Positions 24,150 to 31,809 are shown, counted from the first letter of the stretch. The stretch: DNA of 32,695 nucleotides from an uncultured Candidatus Peregrinibacteria bacterium (GCA_937858825.1 CALMAI010000032.1:1-32695); one strand, 5' to 3'. Made by a program: numbers and translations. The notes: generated by a model not told the origin, from the sequence alone.

Positions 24150-24416
24150 TTAGTTTGCTGACAACTGCTGCAACTCCCGTCCTCTCTTCAAAGCCAACCG
24201 ATTCAATACTGTATCAACCTGCAAACGCTCCTGATTATCTTTTATAGCTCCCAAAAGATCCTCTCGTAAAAGAGCCACCATCTGCCAGACAACATCGCCA
24301 CTCTCTAAAGACTCCATAGCAGTCCACGCGCCTTTCAGCCGTTCCACACAATCCTTTCCTCGCTCCACCGTTGCCAGCGAGCCTAACTCTTGAGTAATAA
24401 AGCTTTCAATAGCCAT
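24150..24416 (-). CDS. Small hypothetical protein
   Basis: Protein of 88 residues starting MAIESFITQELG. It is predicted to be soluble and mostly helical (CVERLKGAWTAMESLESG, DTVLNRLALKRGRELQQL), with no signal peptide. I do not recognise it. The start at 24416 is chosen because a longer in-frame version (24488) begins upstream of a good promoter at 24439-24467, which would leave that ATG out of the mRNA. The promoter overlaps the end of the upstream gene, so it may be expressed alone or by read-through. It is 21 bases before the rescue-factor gene, which it probably precedes in an operon. Confidence 0.6.
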   Translation of the reverse strand: MAIESFITQELGSLATVERGKDCVERLKGAWTAMESLESGDVVWQMVALLREDLLGAIKDNQERLQVDTVLNRLALKRGRELQQLSAN

Positions 24417-24438
24417 ATTGATGTTATTAAAGGATGGC

Positions 24439-24467
24439 ACAATATCATTTTTTGTCAATATTGTCAA
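24439..24467 (-). promoter_or_regulatory. Promoter within the end of the 24445-24951 gene
   Basis: On the minus strand, TTGACA (24467-24462), 17 nt, TATTGT (24444-24439). A second TTGACA follows at 24458-24453. The predicted start near 24432 gives a leader of about 15 bases before the ATG at 24416. Confidence 0.6.
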
Positions 24468-24951
24468 TTTCTTCAATCGGTGGATCAAACTCTAGAGCAT
24501 CTAATACTGTCTGCTCTGCAATTTCTTTTATTGAACGGATTTTTTCTGCAAACTCATCATGCTCTTTAATCGTTCCCGGACGCTGTCCATAAATAGAAAA
24601 AACCACTTTCAGCTCCTCTCTTCCATCCAGCTCCACCGATTTCAACCGGGAAACAACAAGAACCCGATACGACTTTGAAAACATAAATCCCACCACATTT
24701 TTCAAAAATTCAGGATTTTGCGCCATAATTTCAGCAACAGGAAAATTCACATCTCCCTCATAAACATCAAAAACCAAATCACCCTCTTCAGAAAAAGAAG
24801 GCACAAAAAACTCATCCATCTTCTCTTTCCATGCAGAACCTTCAACTTCAGACATGTTAACAGCCTCTTTCCTTAAGCGACTTTTTCCCAAAATATCATC
24901 GACATCCACCTCTCCCCTGTCTGGGGTCCGCTCATAACTCCTGAATTTCAT
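24445..24951 (-). CDS. Hypothetical cytoplasmic protein
   Basis: Protein of 168 residues that I do not recognise. There is no signal peptide or membrane segment. The N-terminal 45 residues are charged and probably disordered (MKFRSYERTPDRGEVDVDD). The middle is an alpha/beta region (LVFDVYEGDVNFPVAEIM, VVGFMFSKSYRVLVVSRLK, ELKVVFSIYG), followed by an acidic helical end. A -10 TATAAA (24965-24960) lies eight bases before the ATG, predicting an almost leaderless mRNA. It is divergent from the TrmB-type regulator gene with a 90-base gap, so that regulator may control it. Confidence 0.65.
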   Translation of the reverse strand: MKFRSYERTPDRGEVDVDDILGKSRLRKEAVNMSEVEGSAWKEKMDEFFVPSFSEEGDLVFDVYEGDVNFPVAEIMAQNPEFLKNVVGFMFSKSYRVLVVSRLKSVELDGREELKVVFSIYGQRPGTIKEHDEFAEKIRSIKEIAEQTVLDALEFDPPIEEIDNIDKK

Positions 24952-24983
24952 ATCAAAATTTTATAGGGAACAAACATAAAGGA

Positions 24984-25002
24984 TTTTGCCAAAATTGCAA
25001 AA
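24984..25002. promoter_or_regulatory. Candidate operator between divergent genes
   Basis: Inverted repeat TTTTGC-N7-GCAAAA, perfect over six bases per arm, ending two bases before the -35 of the TrmB-type regulator gene. A third TTGC follows in the -35 itself. The position suits autoregulation. Confidence 0.45.
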
Positions 25003-25004
25003 AA

Positions 25005-25033
25005 TTGCCACAAAAGCCATTTAAAGATATTAT
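25005..25033 (+). promoter_or_regulatory. Leaderless-type promoter of the TrmB-family gene
   Basis: TTGCCA (25005-25010), 17 nt, TATTAT (25028-25033). The expected +1 falls at or one base before the ATG at 25041. The in-frame TTG at 25005 is the -35 box, not a start codon. Confidence 0.7.
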
Positions 25034-25040
25034 TTTTTCA

Positions 25041-25799
25041 ATGAAAAACGCCTTACAAAACACACTTTTAGACCTTGGTTTTAGTCCCAACACCGCGGCC
25101 GTCTACCTTGCTATAGTTCAGCTTGGCCCATGCAATGCGGGGCCCATAATACAGGCCACAAACCTGCACCGGAACATTGTCTACAGCTCCATCCAACACC
25201 TGGAAGTACGAAAACTCGTTGCTGAAAAAGTGGTAAAAGGACGAAAAATTTTTTCTGCAACCGCTCCAGAAACACTCGCCCAGGAATTTGAACAAAAAGC
25301 CGAGCTGGCTCAACAGCTCTCTCAAAAAATGAAAGAGCTTTCAAAAAAAGAGTCCGAAGAAATTGTCATATATCAAGGTCCCAAAGAGTATATCAGCCTG
25401 CTGACAGGATTATTGGAAGCCATGCCCGCAGGTTCAGTCGAATATATTTTAGGTACAAGCAACGGACGACTCATGAGCAAATACATAAAATCTTTCAACA
25501 AAACCTATTCTGAAAAACTAGGAAAAGCAAAAAGCAAAGTTCGGATCATCGCTTTTGAAAAAGATAAAGAAGAACTGGAACAAAACCTGAAACACCTTCC
25601 TTCCCGATACGAAGTCCGATACCTCAAATATGATCTTCCCGATCCCCGGGTGTTAGATGTCTATCCCGACCTTAATATCGTCCTTCACAATATCTATTCC
25701 GAAGACGACCGCTCAGTAACAGCAATCAAAATCGTCAATAAAGTCTACACTCAAGAATGTCTTGAGCTCTGTAAAAAGCTTTGGGAAATGGCTTCTTAG
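25041..25799 (+). CDS. TrmB-family transcriptional regulator
   Basis: Cytoplasmic DNA-binding protein of 252 residues. Residues about 5-75 are the winged helix-turn-helix: LLDLGFSPNTAAVYLAIVQL, IIQATNLHRNIVYSSIQHLE, KLVAEKVVKGRKIFSATAPE. A coiled coil (about 80-110) probably dimerises it. The C-terminal domain (about 112-250) has EEIVIYQGPKEYISLLTGLL and a final KVYTQECLELCKKLWEM, typical of TrmB-like regulators common in candidate-phyla genomes; the ligand is unknown. The start at 25041 fits the leaderless promoter. An inverted repeat at 24984-25002 may be its own operator. The SLH-protein gene downstream has its own promoter. Confidence 0.82.
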   Translation: MKNALQNTLLDLGFSPNTAAVYLAIVQLGPCNAGPIIQATNLHRNIVYSSIQHLEVRKLVAEKVVKGRKIFSATAPETLAQEFEQKAELAQQLSQKMKELSKKESEEIVIYQGPKEYISLLTGLLEAMPAGSVEYILGTSNGRLMSKYIKSFNKTYSEKLGKAKSKVRIIAFEKDKEELEQNLKHLPSRYEVRYLKYDLPDPRVLDVYPDLNIVLHNIYSEDDRSVTAIKIVNKVYTQECLELCKKLWEMAS

Positions 25800-25848
25800 T
25801 GATTCTCTTCCCACCTTCCAACAAGGCCCATATTGTCATCAGGATTTG

Positions 25849-25889
25849 TTGACAATTCGTTGACAATTCCAAGTCCTCAAAGGTATCTT
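25849..25889 (+). promoter_or_regulatory. Promoter of the SLH-protein gene with tandem TTGACAATTC
   Basis: TTGACAATTC occurs twice, at 25849-25858 and 25860-25869, 11 bases apart (one helical turn). The second copy gives TTGACA (25860-25865), 18 nt, TATCTT (25884-25889). The leader would be about 30 bases before the ATG at 25926. The first copy could be a regulator site or an alternative -35. Confidence 0.55.
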
Positions 25890-25925
25890 TTGAAACCAAG
25901 TACTTTTAATTCATTTTTGTTTCCT

Positions 25926-28172
25926 ATGTTTCGTTCCATTCGCGTAATCACCCTTTCTCTTGCTTTCGTACTCCTTTGGTCATCTTCAGCTCTTGCTGCA
26001 GGAACCGTTGGAACCGGTACTCCGGGAAGTTGTACAGAAGCAGCTCTTGATACAGCCCTTAGTGGCGGAGGACTTGTTGATTTTGACTGCGGTGGAGCGG
26101 CACACACCATTACACTCACCTCAAACAAATCAATCAGCGCAACCACTACTATTGATGGTGGCGGACTGATTACCATTGACGGAGACAGCACCTACCGCAT
26201 CTTCGGCGTAACACTTGCCAACGACTTTACCGTTCAAAACATCACACTTCAAAACGGAGATGGAACAGGTATTGGTGGAGGAGCTATTGATATGGGAACC
26301 GGAACGCTCACCGTCACCAATTCAACCATTCAGAACAATATAAGCACCCTGGCAGGTGCAGCAATCGGTACAAATGGCGGGGACGTGAATATCACTGACT
26401 CAACCATCTCTGGAAGTTCAACAACTAGTGCTGCCGGAGTTATGTTTGTAAACGGAGGAACTATTACCATTGATGGCTCTACTTTTAGCCAGAATACCTC
26501 TGGGAATGGTGGTGGAGTTTTCCGGATCGACAGTGGAACGGTTAACATCACCGACTCAATCTTCAGTGGAAACTCAACAACAGGAGCAAACGGATCTGTT
26601 TTCATCAATAATGGAGGAACTGTAACCGTTGAACGATCAGTATTGGAAAACAATAATATCCAGGACGTTCCAGTTGTTGAAAACAGTGGAACCCTTACAC
26701 TCAACCGGGTCGCGATAGTCAACAATACCGGTATTGCCCTCTCTTCTAGCGGACCGGTAGAAGTCACAAACTCAACCATTGGTGACAACACAACCATTTC
26801 AAATGTCGGTGCCATTTACATCTTTGGATCAAGCACCCTAAACATGAATAACAGCACCGTTGCGAATAACTCTCCGCGGGGAATCACCATGATTGGAACT
26901 GCCGCAAACCTTATGAACACAGTTATTGCAAACAATACTTCTGTTGACTGCGTCGGAACCATCACCTCTTTGGATGGAAACCTTGATAGCGATGGATCAT
27001 GCTCATTTATGCAAACAAACGACCTCTCCAGCACCAATCCTTTACTGAACGCCCTTTCAACCGTTCCTCATGACGACGTTTCTGGAAACACCCGTGTCTA
27101 TCAACCACAATCCGGAAGCCCACTCATCGATTCCGGTTTTGTAGATGCTGCAAACCCTGCAGTCGATCAACGAGGTATTGCCCGACCCGTGGACGGAGAT
27201 AATAACACCATTGCAATCCTCGATCGTGGTGCGTTCGAAGCCTCTGCAATAGTTGACGTCACTCCACCAACCCTTGCGGAAGTTTCAGCTGTAGCAACTC
27301 CAACAACAGTCACCACACCAAGCTACACCTTCTCGTCTGACGAAGCCGGCACCATTACCTACGGTGGAGATTGCTCAAGTGCGACCACTGCGGCAGTTAC
27401 CGGAAACACCACCATTACCTTTAACACGCTTGCCATCGGGGTACACTCAAACTGTACCATCACCGTTACCGATGCCTCTGCAAATGCCAGCACACCGTTA
27501 GCTGTAACTTCATTTGAAGTGGTAGATCCAAACTCAAGCAATGGTGGCAGTGGCGGAGGCGCAGGAGGATCACTCACTCCACCACCAAACAACAATCCAA
27601 CACCACAACCCGTAGAACATTGCGGTGACTACACCGACATTTCAGTTAACGATCCCGACTGCGAAGCCATTGAATACGCACAAAGCATTGGCGCCATGAC
27701 AGGAAACGACAACGGAACCTTTGCTCCATCAGAATCGCTCCAACGTGATCAGATTGTCAAAATCTCTCTGGAAGCTTTCGGCCTATTCGACGACCAGGCC
27801 GACTACTGTGAAAACACCAATCCATTCCCGGACATCACCTCTTCAGACTGGTCATATCAATATATCTGCCGGGGGAAACAGTTGGGAATGATTACCGGAT
27901 ACAAAGACGGCGAAAACGCAGGACTCTTTGTCCCTGCCAACAAAGTCATGATTGTTGAATTCTGGGCACTCATCCTCAGAAACACCACTGAATCATTACC
28001 TCTTGGAGAATCTTTCAGCGGATGGGTAAACGATGCCTGGTACAGCGGCTACGCAAAATTTGTAGCAGACAACAACCTCTATGACGGCCTATCTCCATCC
28101 CCAACAGAGACAGTACCTCGAAGAGACGTGGCAGTCTTCCTCTACGAACTACACCAGATGGGAGTTCTCTAA
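25926..28172 (+). CDS. Secreted beta-helix protein with three SLH domains
   Basis: Surface protein of 748 residues. It has a signal peptide (1-24, SALA). A right-handed parallel beta-helix (about 45-385) is built of repeats such as ITIDGSTFSQNTSGNGGGVF and VNITDSIFSGNSTTGANGSV. A choice-of-anchor-Q-like block follows (about 389-438; PLIDSGFVDAANP, VDQRGIARPVDGDNN). An Ig-like domain (about 445-533) and a Gly/Pro linker lead to three SLH repeats (about 555-748), with FAPSESLQRDQIVKI, FVPANKVMIVEFWALI and VPRRDVAVFLYEL at their conserved ends. SLH domains usually bind pyruvylated wall polymers, so this protein should be held non-covalently at the wall. The start at 25926 is chosen because a longer version begins upstream of the promoter. 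Confidence 0.88.
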   Translation: MFRSIRVITLSLAFVLLWSSSALAAGTVGTGTPGSCTEAALDTALSGGGLVDFDCGGAAHTITLTSNKSISATTTIDGGGLITIDGDSTYRIFGVTLANDFTVQNITLQNGDGTGIGGGAIDMGTGTLTVTNSTIQNNISTLAGAAIGTNGGDVNITDSTISGSSTTSAAGVMFVNGGTITIDGSTFSQNTSGNGGGVFRIDSGTVNITDSIFSGNSTTGANGSVFINNGGTVTVERSVLENNNIQDVPVVENSGTLTLNRVAIVNNTGIALSSSGPVEVTNSTIGDNTTISNVGAIYIFGSSTLNMNNSTVANNSPRGITMIGTAANLMNTVIANNTSVDCVGTITSLDGNLDSDGSCSFMQTNDLSSTNPLLNALSTVPHDDVSGNTRVYQPQSGSPLIDSGFVDAANPAVDQRGIARPVDGDNNTIAILDRGAFEASAIVDVTPPTLAEVSAVATPTTVTTPSYTFSSDEAGTITYGGDCSSATTAAVTGNTTITFNTLAIGVHSNCTITVTDASANASTPLAVTSFEVVDPNSSNGGSGGGAGGSLTPPPNNNPTPQPVEHCGDYTDISVNDPDCEAIEYAQSIGAMTGNDNGTFAPSESLQRDQIVKISLEAFGLFDDQADYCENTNPFPDITSSDWSYQYICRGKQLGMITGYKDGENAGLFVPANKVMIVEFWALILRNTTESLPLGESFSGWVNDAWYSGYAKFVADNNLYDGLSPSPTETVPRRDVAVFLYELHQMGVL

Positions 28173-28195
28173 AGGCTACGCGAAAATTCACCTTC

Positions 28196-28228
28196 AAAAA
28201 GGCAGTCCGAATGGGTTGCCTTTTTTTT
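28196..28228. terminator. Bidirectional intrinsic terminator
   Basis: GGCAGTCC-GAAT-GGGTTGCC (28201-28220) forms an 8-bp stem with two G-U pairs. Eight T follow on the plus strand, and five A precede it, giving a T-run on the minus strand. It ends both the SLH-protein gene and the convergent tmRNA gene. Confidence 0.85.
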
Positions 28229-28239
28229 GTGTAGTCATT

Positions 28240-28659
28240 TGGTGGAGATGCCGGGAATCGAACCCGGGTCCAAAAATCCCTTCTAGAAACGTCTACCATC
28301 ATAGTTCAGCTTAAAATTTTCGACGACTAGAATAAAAACTGAACACAAAACTCTAGAAGCTTATCCTTAAGGTTTTCGTTCCTACAGGCAGGATTCTGCA
28401 GGACTTATCCCGATAAGGGTGGCGCGGTTCCAAGCCCATCGGACGTCAGCAAGGATGCGACTTTCCCACAAAGGGGGAAAGATTTACGCAGCTACAGGAG
28501 CTGCAGCGAAGAGTGCTCGCAGTTTTGCAACTGTAGCGTTCTCTCCTTCATTAGTGTTATTAGCACTTAGAATGCGCTGGACGGATCTATGGGGAGACAG
28601 CGCGATCCCCAGATGGCAGTTTGTAAAAGATCAATTTTTGTCGAGAGCCTTACATCCCC
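28240..28659 (-). ncRNA. ssrA: Transfer-messenger RNA (tmRNA), one-piece
   Basis: A 420-nt RNA that rescues ribosomes stalled on broken mRNAs and adds a degradation tag. The 5' end GGGGATG (28659-28653) pairs with CATCTCC (28250-28244) to form the acceptor stem (one G-U), followed by A and an encoded CCA ending at 28240. The T arm is CCGGG-TTCGATT-CCCGG. Near the 5' end AAGGCTCTCGACA matches the conserved tmRNA D-like segment. Pseudoknot 1 (28610-28574) is visible: GGGGA pairs with TCCCC, and its loop GCGCTG pairs with CAGCGC. The tag frame begins nine bases later. The gene is not split or permuted. It ends at a bidirectional terminator. Confidence 0.95.
28484..28564 (-). other. tmRNA tag-peptide reading frame
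   Basis: The proposed resume codon is GCT (28564-28562), preceded by TCTAAGT as in other tmRNAs. The tag is 26 residues, beginning ANNTNEGEN and ending LFAAAPVAA, with TAA at 28486-28484. The terminal Val-Ala-Ala should act as a protease signal like the usual Leu-Ala-Ala. A second GCT in frame (28537) is a less likely resume point. Confidence 0.75.
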
Positions 28660-28667
28660 TCATACAC

Positions 28668-28696
28668 AGATTGACAAGATTGGCTGAATATGTCAA
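28668..28696 (-). promoter_or_regulatory. Candidate tmRNA promoter
   Basis: On the minus strand, TTGACA (28696-28691), 17 nt, CAATCT (28673-28668), with TGT just before the -10. The 5' end of the RNA lies nine bases downstream. The -10 is poor, so strength is uncertain. An opposite TTGACA at 28671-28676 makes a 6-base inverted repeat across the region. Confidence 0.45.
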
Positions 28697-28712
28697 TACA
28701 AAGCCGTCTTTC

Positions 28713-28721
28713 TGTTATAAT
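28713..28721 (+). promoter_or_regulatory. Extended -10 promoter of the exported-protein operon
   Basis: TGT followed by TATAAT (28716-28721). The predicted start near 28728 leaves a leader of about 18 bases before the ATG at 28746. No good -35 is visible. Confidence 0.6.
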
Positions 28722-28745
28722 GCAAAACACCATCAAAAACATCAT

Positions 28746-29351
28746 ATGATACAAAAAACCCTACAATCAGCACTCCTTACCACTTTCATGCTCCTGCTCT
28801 TCGTTCCGACAGCATCAGCAAAAAGCGCGGAAGATTTCATTATGGATTTCCACCTCTGGCTTTCCCAGGGCAACGTTGGATCTGATCTTATCAATTCCAG
28901 CGCGGATTTGAGCCGTGAAAAAGCATTGGAATGGAGTTCTGAAGCCGATTTCTATAAATTCGAGCTCGAATACAATCCTGAATACTCTTTCGCATTCCAT
29001 TTTAACGCCGAAGACAAACCAACCGAAGATTTTATTGGCGAATGTTGTACAAATGTGGAGACAGTCGAAAAAAATCCAGCAGCCAGCGCCCCAATCGGAG
29101 ACATCTACACGACGTTAAGAAAATTCGTCCGTCAGATCTTAACAAGCGAAATGGCCTTGTCTCTCTTTGAAAACGTCTATCCGGACAACGCAGACCTCAC
29201 TATATTCGTTACCCTCGAAAACGACGCAAAAGGTCACCTCTACTGGACCATGGAACTCACCGATCTCAACCTGAACAACACTTACACAATCCAACGTCGC
29301 GCCGACTTAAACAGAGCGCCACTCCTGATTACCCACAAAATTCAAAGATGA
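28746..29351 (+). CDS. Exported hypothetical protein
   Basis: Protein of 201 residues with a clear signal peptide (about 1-25, ending TASA) and no later membrane segment, so it is probably secreted. The mature part has aromatic and acidic stretches (FIMDFHLWLSQGNVGSDLI, FYKFELEYNPEYSFAFHF), a Cys-Cys pair (GECCTNVE), and a beta-rich end (LTIFVTLENDAKGHLYWTM). I do not recognise the family. The start at 28746 is preferred because a longer frame runs antisense through the tmRNA gene. Its stop overlaps the next gene's start (ATGA), so the two are probably made together. Confidence 0.72.
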   Translation: MIQKTLQSALLTTFMLLLFVPTASAKSAEDFIMDFHLWLSQGNVGSDLINSSADLSREKALEWSSEADFYKFELEYNPEYSFAFHFNAEDKPTEDFIGECCTNVETVEKNPAASAPIGDIYTTLRKFVRQILTSEMALSLFENVYPDNADLTIFVTLENDAKGHLYWTMELTDLNLNNTYTIQRRADLNRAPLLITHKIQR

Positions 29352-29899
29352 AAAAACTGGTAACACTCACATTAAGCGCGTTTATACTTCTGGGGTGTTC
29401 TCCTATCGACGAGCTCAAAACCTTTGTCGACTCCACTCAGGTTTGCGAATCACTGGATGCCACAACCATCACAAATCTTGTCGGCGAACCATACGAAACA
29501 ACCCCAATGGAAGATTTGGATTTTCGCACTGGCGGATGCGCCTTCATGAACACCCAGGACGACCCGCTTTTTGCACGAAATTTCAACATCATCGCCCGCA
29601 AAACCGAAACTGCTGCCGTTTCCGCCGATGAATTTAACCGGGCCGTAGCCTTCTGGGAAAACAACCAACTGGCCAACAAAGAGTTCCGCGACCTCACCGG
29701 CCTGGGAACCGAAGCCTTCTGGGTCTACGGGGAAACCACTTCTCAAATCATTGCTTACGAAGACGACACCTTCGCCATCATCTCGTTCGCCCACCTTGAA
29801 GACAGCAACGATGAACTCCTGGCAAAAGCCGTCAACATAACAAAAACAGTACTTCAAAAGGTCGCAGAAAATGCTGCGGCCCTTACAGAAGAAGAGTAA
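29348..29899 (+). CDS. Lipoprotein of unknown function
   Basis: Protein of 183 residues with lipobox LLGCS (Cys17), so it is predicted to be lipid-anchored on the outer membrane leaflet. The mature part has two Cys (VCESLDATTITNLVGEP and GGCAFMN) and an alpha/beta pattern with FREL-type and AFWVYGETTSQIIAYEDDTF segments. The spacing of the Cys residues around a helix and a strand recalls DUF3558-type lipoproteins, but only loosely. It overlaps the upstream exported-protein gene by four bases. It ends three bases before the convergent efp gene. Confidence 0.75.
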   Translation: MKKLVTLTLSAFILLGCSPIDELKTFVDSTQVCESLDATTITNLVGEPYETTPMEDLDFRTGGCAFMNTQDDPLFARNFNIIARKTETAAVSADEFNRAVAFWENNQLANKEFRDLTGLGTEAFWVYGETTSQIIAYEDDTFAIISFAHLEDSNDELLAKAVNITKTVLQKVAENAAALTEEE

Positions 29900-29902
29900 T
29901 CA

Positions 29903-30463
29903 CTATTGCGACACACGCTCAACATACTCCCCGGTGTCGGTATTCACGCGAATCGTATCCCCCTCTTTAATAAACAGTGGAGCGGCAACTTTCGCGCCGG
30001 TTTCAATTTCAACCTGCTTGGTTCCACCAGTAGCGGTATCACCTTTTTCTCCAGGCGGAGATTGAATAACCTTAAAGTTCATCTTTGGCGGAAGCTGCAA
30101 ACTGACCGGCTTGTTATCAACAAAAACCACAGTCACTTCTCCTCCATCCATCATATACACTGATTGATCCCCAACAATGTCCCCAGAAATAGTAAACTGC
30201 TCATAGCTGGAGTTGTCCATAAAGTGGTAATCGGTTCCATCGCTATAAAGATACTGTGACTTCTTATACTCCATATTCGCTTCTTCAATCTGTTCATCAC
30301 TCCGGAAAGAAACTTCCAAAGCTTTTCCAGTTCCAACATTCTTCAACTTGGTTCGGGTAAAAGCCGCACCTTTTCCAGGATTCACAAACTGATATCCAAC
30401 AATTACATACGTGTCGCCTTTATATCGAATAGCAAGTCCTTTCTTAAAATCTGAAGTTGTCAT
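29903..30463 (-). CDS. efp: Elongation factor P
   Basis: Cytoplasmic translation factor of 186 residues, the normal length, that binds stalled ribosomes between the P and E sites and promotes peptide bonds between prolines. Domain I starts MTTSDFKKGLAIRYKGDTYV and holds the functional tip NPGKGAAF, with Lys31 at the position that is modified by beta-lysine in E. coli. Domains II and III include VMYM-type and PLFIKEGDTIRVNTDTGEYV segments, the latter the conserved C-terminal signature. The start overlaps the stop of the epmA-like gene (ATGA), tying the factor to its presumed modifier. Confidence 0.95.
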   Translation of the reverse strand: MTTSDFKKGLAIRYKGDTYVIVGYQFVNPGKGAAFTRTKLKNVGTGKALEVSFRSDEQIEEANMEYKKSQYLYSDGTDYHFMDNSSYEQFTISGDIVGDQSVYMMDGGEVTVVFVDNKPVSLQLPPKMNFKVIQSPPGEKGDTATGGTKQVEIETGAKVAAPLFIKEGDTIRVNTDTGEYVERVSQ

Positions 30464-31809
30464 AAATCTTTATAGGGAAAAAATAATACATCGCGAATGT
30501 CCGGCGTATTGGTGAGTAGCATGACTAGTCGATCCACTCCAAGAGCATTCCCTCCAGACGGAGGCATGCCCAATTCTAGTGCACGGATAAAGCTTTGGTC
30601 AACCGGATAATCCCTTTTTCCAAGCTTCTGTCGCTCTTTTCTTTCCATTTCCAGTCGCTCTTTTTGTTCGATAGGATCGTTCAACTCCGTAAACGCATTG
30701 CATAGTTCCACTCCCGCAACATACGCTTCAAACCGCTGTGCATAGCGATCATCACCATCGCACCTTTTTGCGAGTGCCGCCATCTCCACCGGATAATCCT
30801 TCACAATCACCGGTTTTTCCATCCCCAGGTTTGGCTCAATTTCATTCAAAAACACAGAGAAAAATACATCCTCATAACTCGATTCCGGCCCAACATTATA
30901 CCCTTTTGCAGCAACCGCACTCACAAATTTTTCAAAATCTTCAAATACCTCGCGCTCAATTCCAACCTGTTCAAACAGTTCCACCACCGTCACCCGCGGC
31001 CACGGTGTACTCACATCTACAATCTTTCCATTCCATTCAATTTTAGGCTCCCCATGAAGCCGCAGAGCCAAAGCCTCCACCAGTTTTTCCGTGTCCTCCA
31101 TAATCGCCTCATAATCAGCAAACCCGCGATACCACTCCAGTAGCGTAAATTCCGGATTGTGCAGCTGACTATCCGTCTCTTTATTCCGAAAACTTTTACA
31201 AATCTGAAAAACCTTTTCATACCCCGCCACCAGAAGTTTCTTCATGGCATACTCCGGCGACGTGATCAAAAACATCTCCTCTCCCGCCCCTTTCATATCC
31301 ACAAACTCCGTTCCAAACACATCCAGATACGGCTCCATGCCTGGCAATCGGACCACTTCAGGCGTTTCCACCTCCAAAAATCTTCCCTTCTTAAAATATT
31401 CACGAATCCCATTCAGTACCTCCCCCCGCTGCTCCATCACATTCATCAGTGTCCGATCAATCACCGTCCGCCGATAGTTCGCATCATTAGGAGGGATAAA
31501 AAAATCGTCGCTGCAGGGAACCAAGACCTCCATCTCTTTTCCAACAAAAACCGATTCCCCATCTTCCACCACTTTCTCAATCCGCACCTCCACAATATCC
31601 CCAACTCGCACTTTCTCCTCCCATCGAACATCCAGCCTCCCACTTTGATCCTGCACCACAAATCCATCATCCAGAATTCCGACTATTCGCCCGGCAACCC
31701 ACACTCCATTCTTGGCTTCTGTTAGACATTGTTCAAAACTTTCCGCTACCTTAAGGGCGGCAGAATTTCGCCTCGTTTTTGATGGAAATTTTTGCGTTTT
31801 TTTGGACAC
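30460..31809 (-). CDS. epmA: EpmA-like EF-P lysine ligase (class II LysRS family) with N-terminal OB region
   Basis: Class II lysyl-tRNA-synthetase-related enzyme of 449 residues that would activate (beta-)lysine with ATP and attach it to Lys31 of EF-P. The catalytic core reads like EpmA/PoxA: LEVETPEVVRLPGMEPYLDV, LITSPEYAMKKLLVAGYEKV, FRNKETDSQLHNPEFTLLEW, and motif 3 GGNALGVDRLVMLL. E. coli EpmA is about 325 residues without an OB domain; here residues about 34-100 look like an OB fold (VWVAGRIVGILDDGFVVQDQ). The last residues (IRDVLFFP) are typical of true LysRS, so a lysyl-tRNA synthetase cannot be excluded. The four-base overlap with efp favours EpmA. The start codon is GTG. No epmB-like gene is in the window. 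Confidence 0.75.
   Translation of the reverse strand: MSKKTQKFPSKTRRNSAALKVAESFEQCLTEAKNGVWVAGRIVGILDDGFVVQDQSGRLDVRWEEKVRVGDIVEVRIEKVVEDGESVFVGKEMEVLVPCSDDFFIPPNDANYRRTVIDRTLMNVMEQRGEVLNGIREYFKKGRFLEVETPEVVRLPGMEPYLDVFGTEFVDMKGAGEEMFLITSPEYAMKKLLVAGYEKVFQICKSFRNKETDSQLHNPEFTLLEWYRGFADYEAIMEDTEKLVEALALRLHGEPKIEWNGKIVDVSTPWPRVTVVELFEQVGIEREVFEDFEKFVSAVAAKGYNVGPESSYEDVFFSVFLNEIEPNLGMEKPVIVKDYPVEMAALAKRCDGDDRYAQRFEAYVAGVELCNAFTELNDPIEQKERLEMERKERQKLGKRDYPVDQSFIRALELGMPPSGGNALGVDRLVMLLTNTPDIRDVLFFPYKDL

Noticed and set aside
28419-28745. Long N-terminal extension of the exported protein, and other frames over 28015-28314
   Set aside because: They lie across or antisense to the tmRNA gene, and the promoter at 28716 is downstream of the extension's start.
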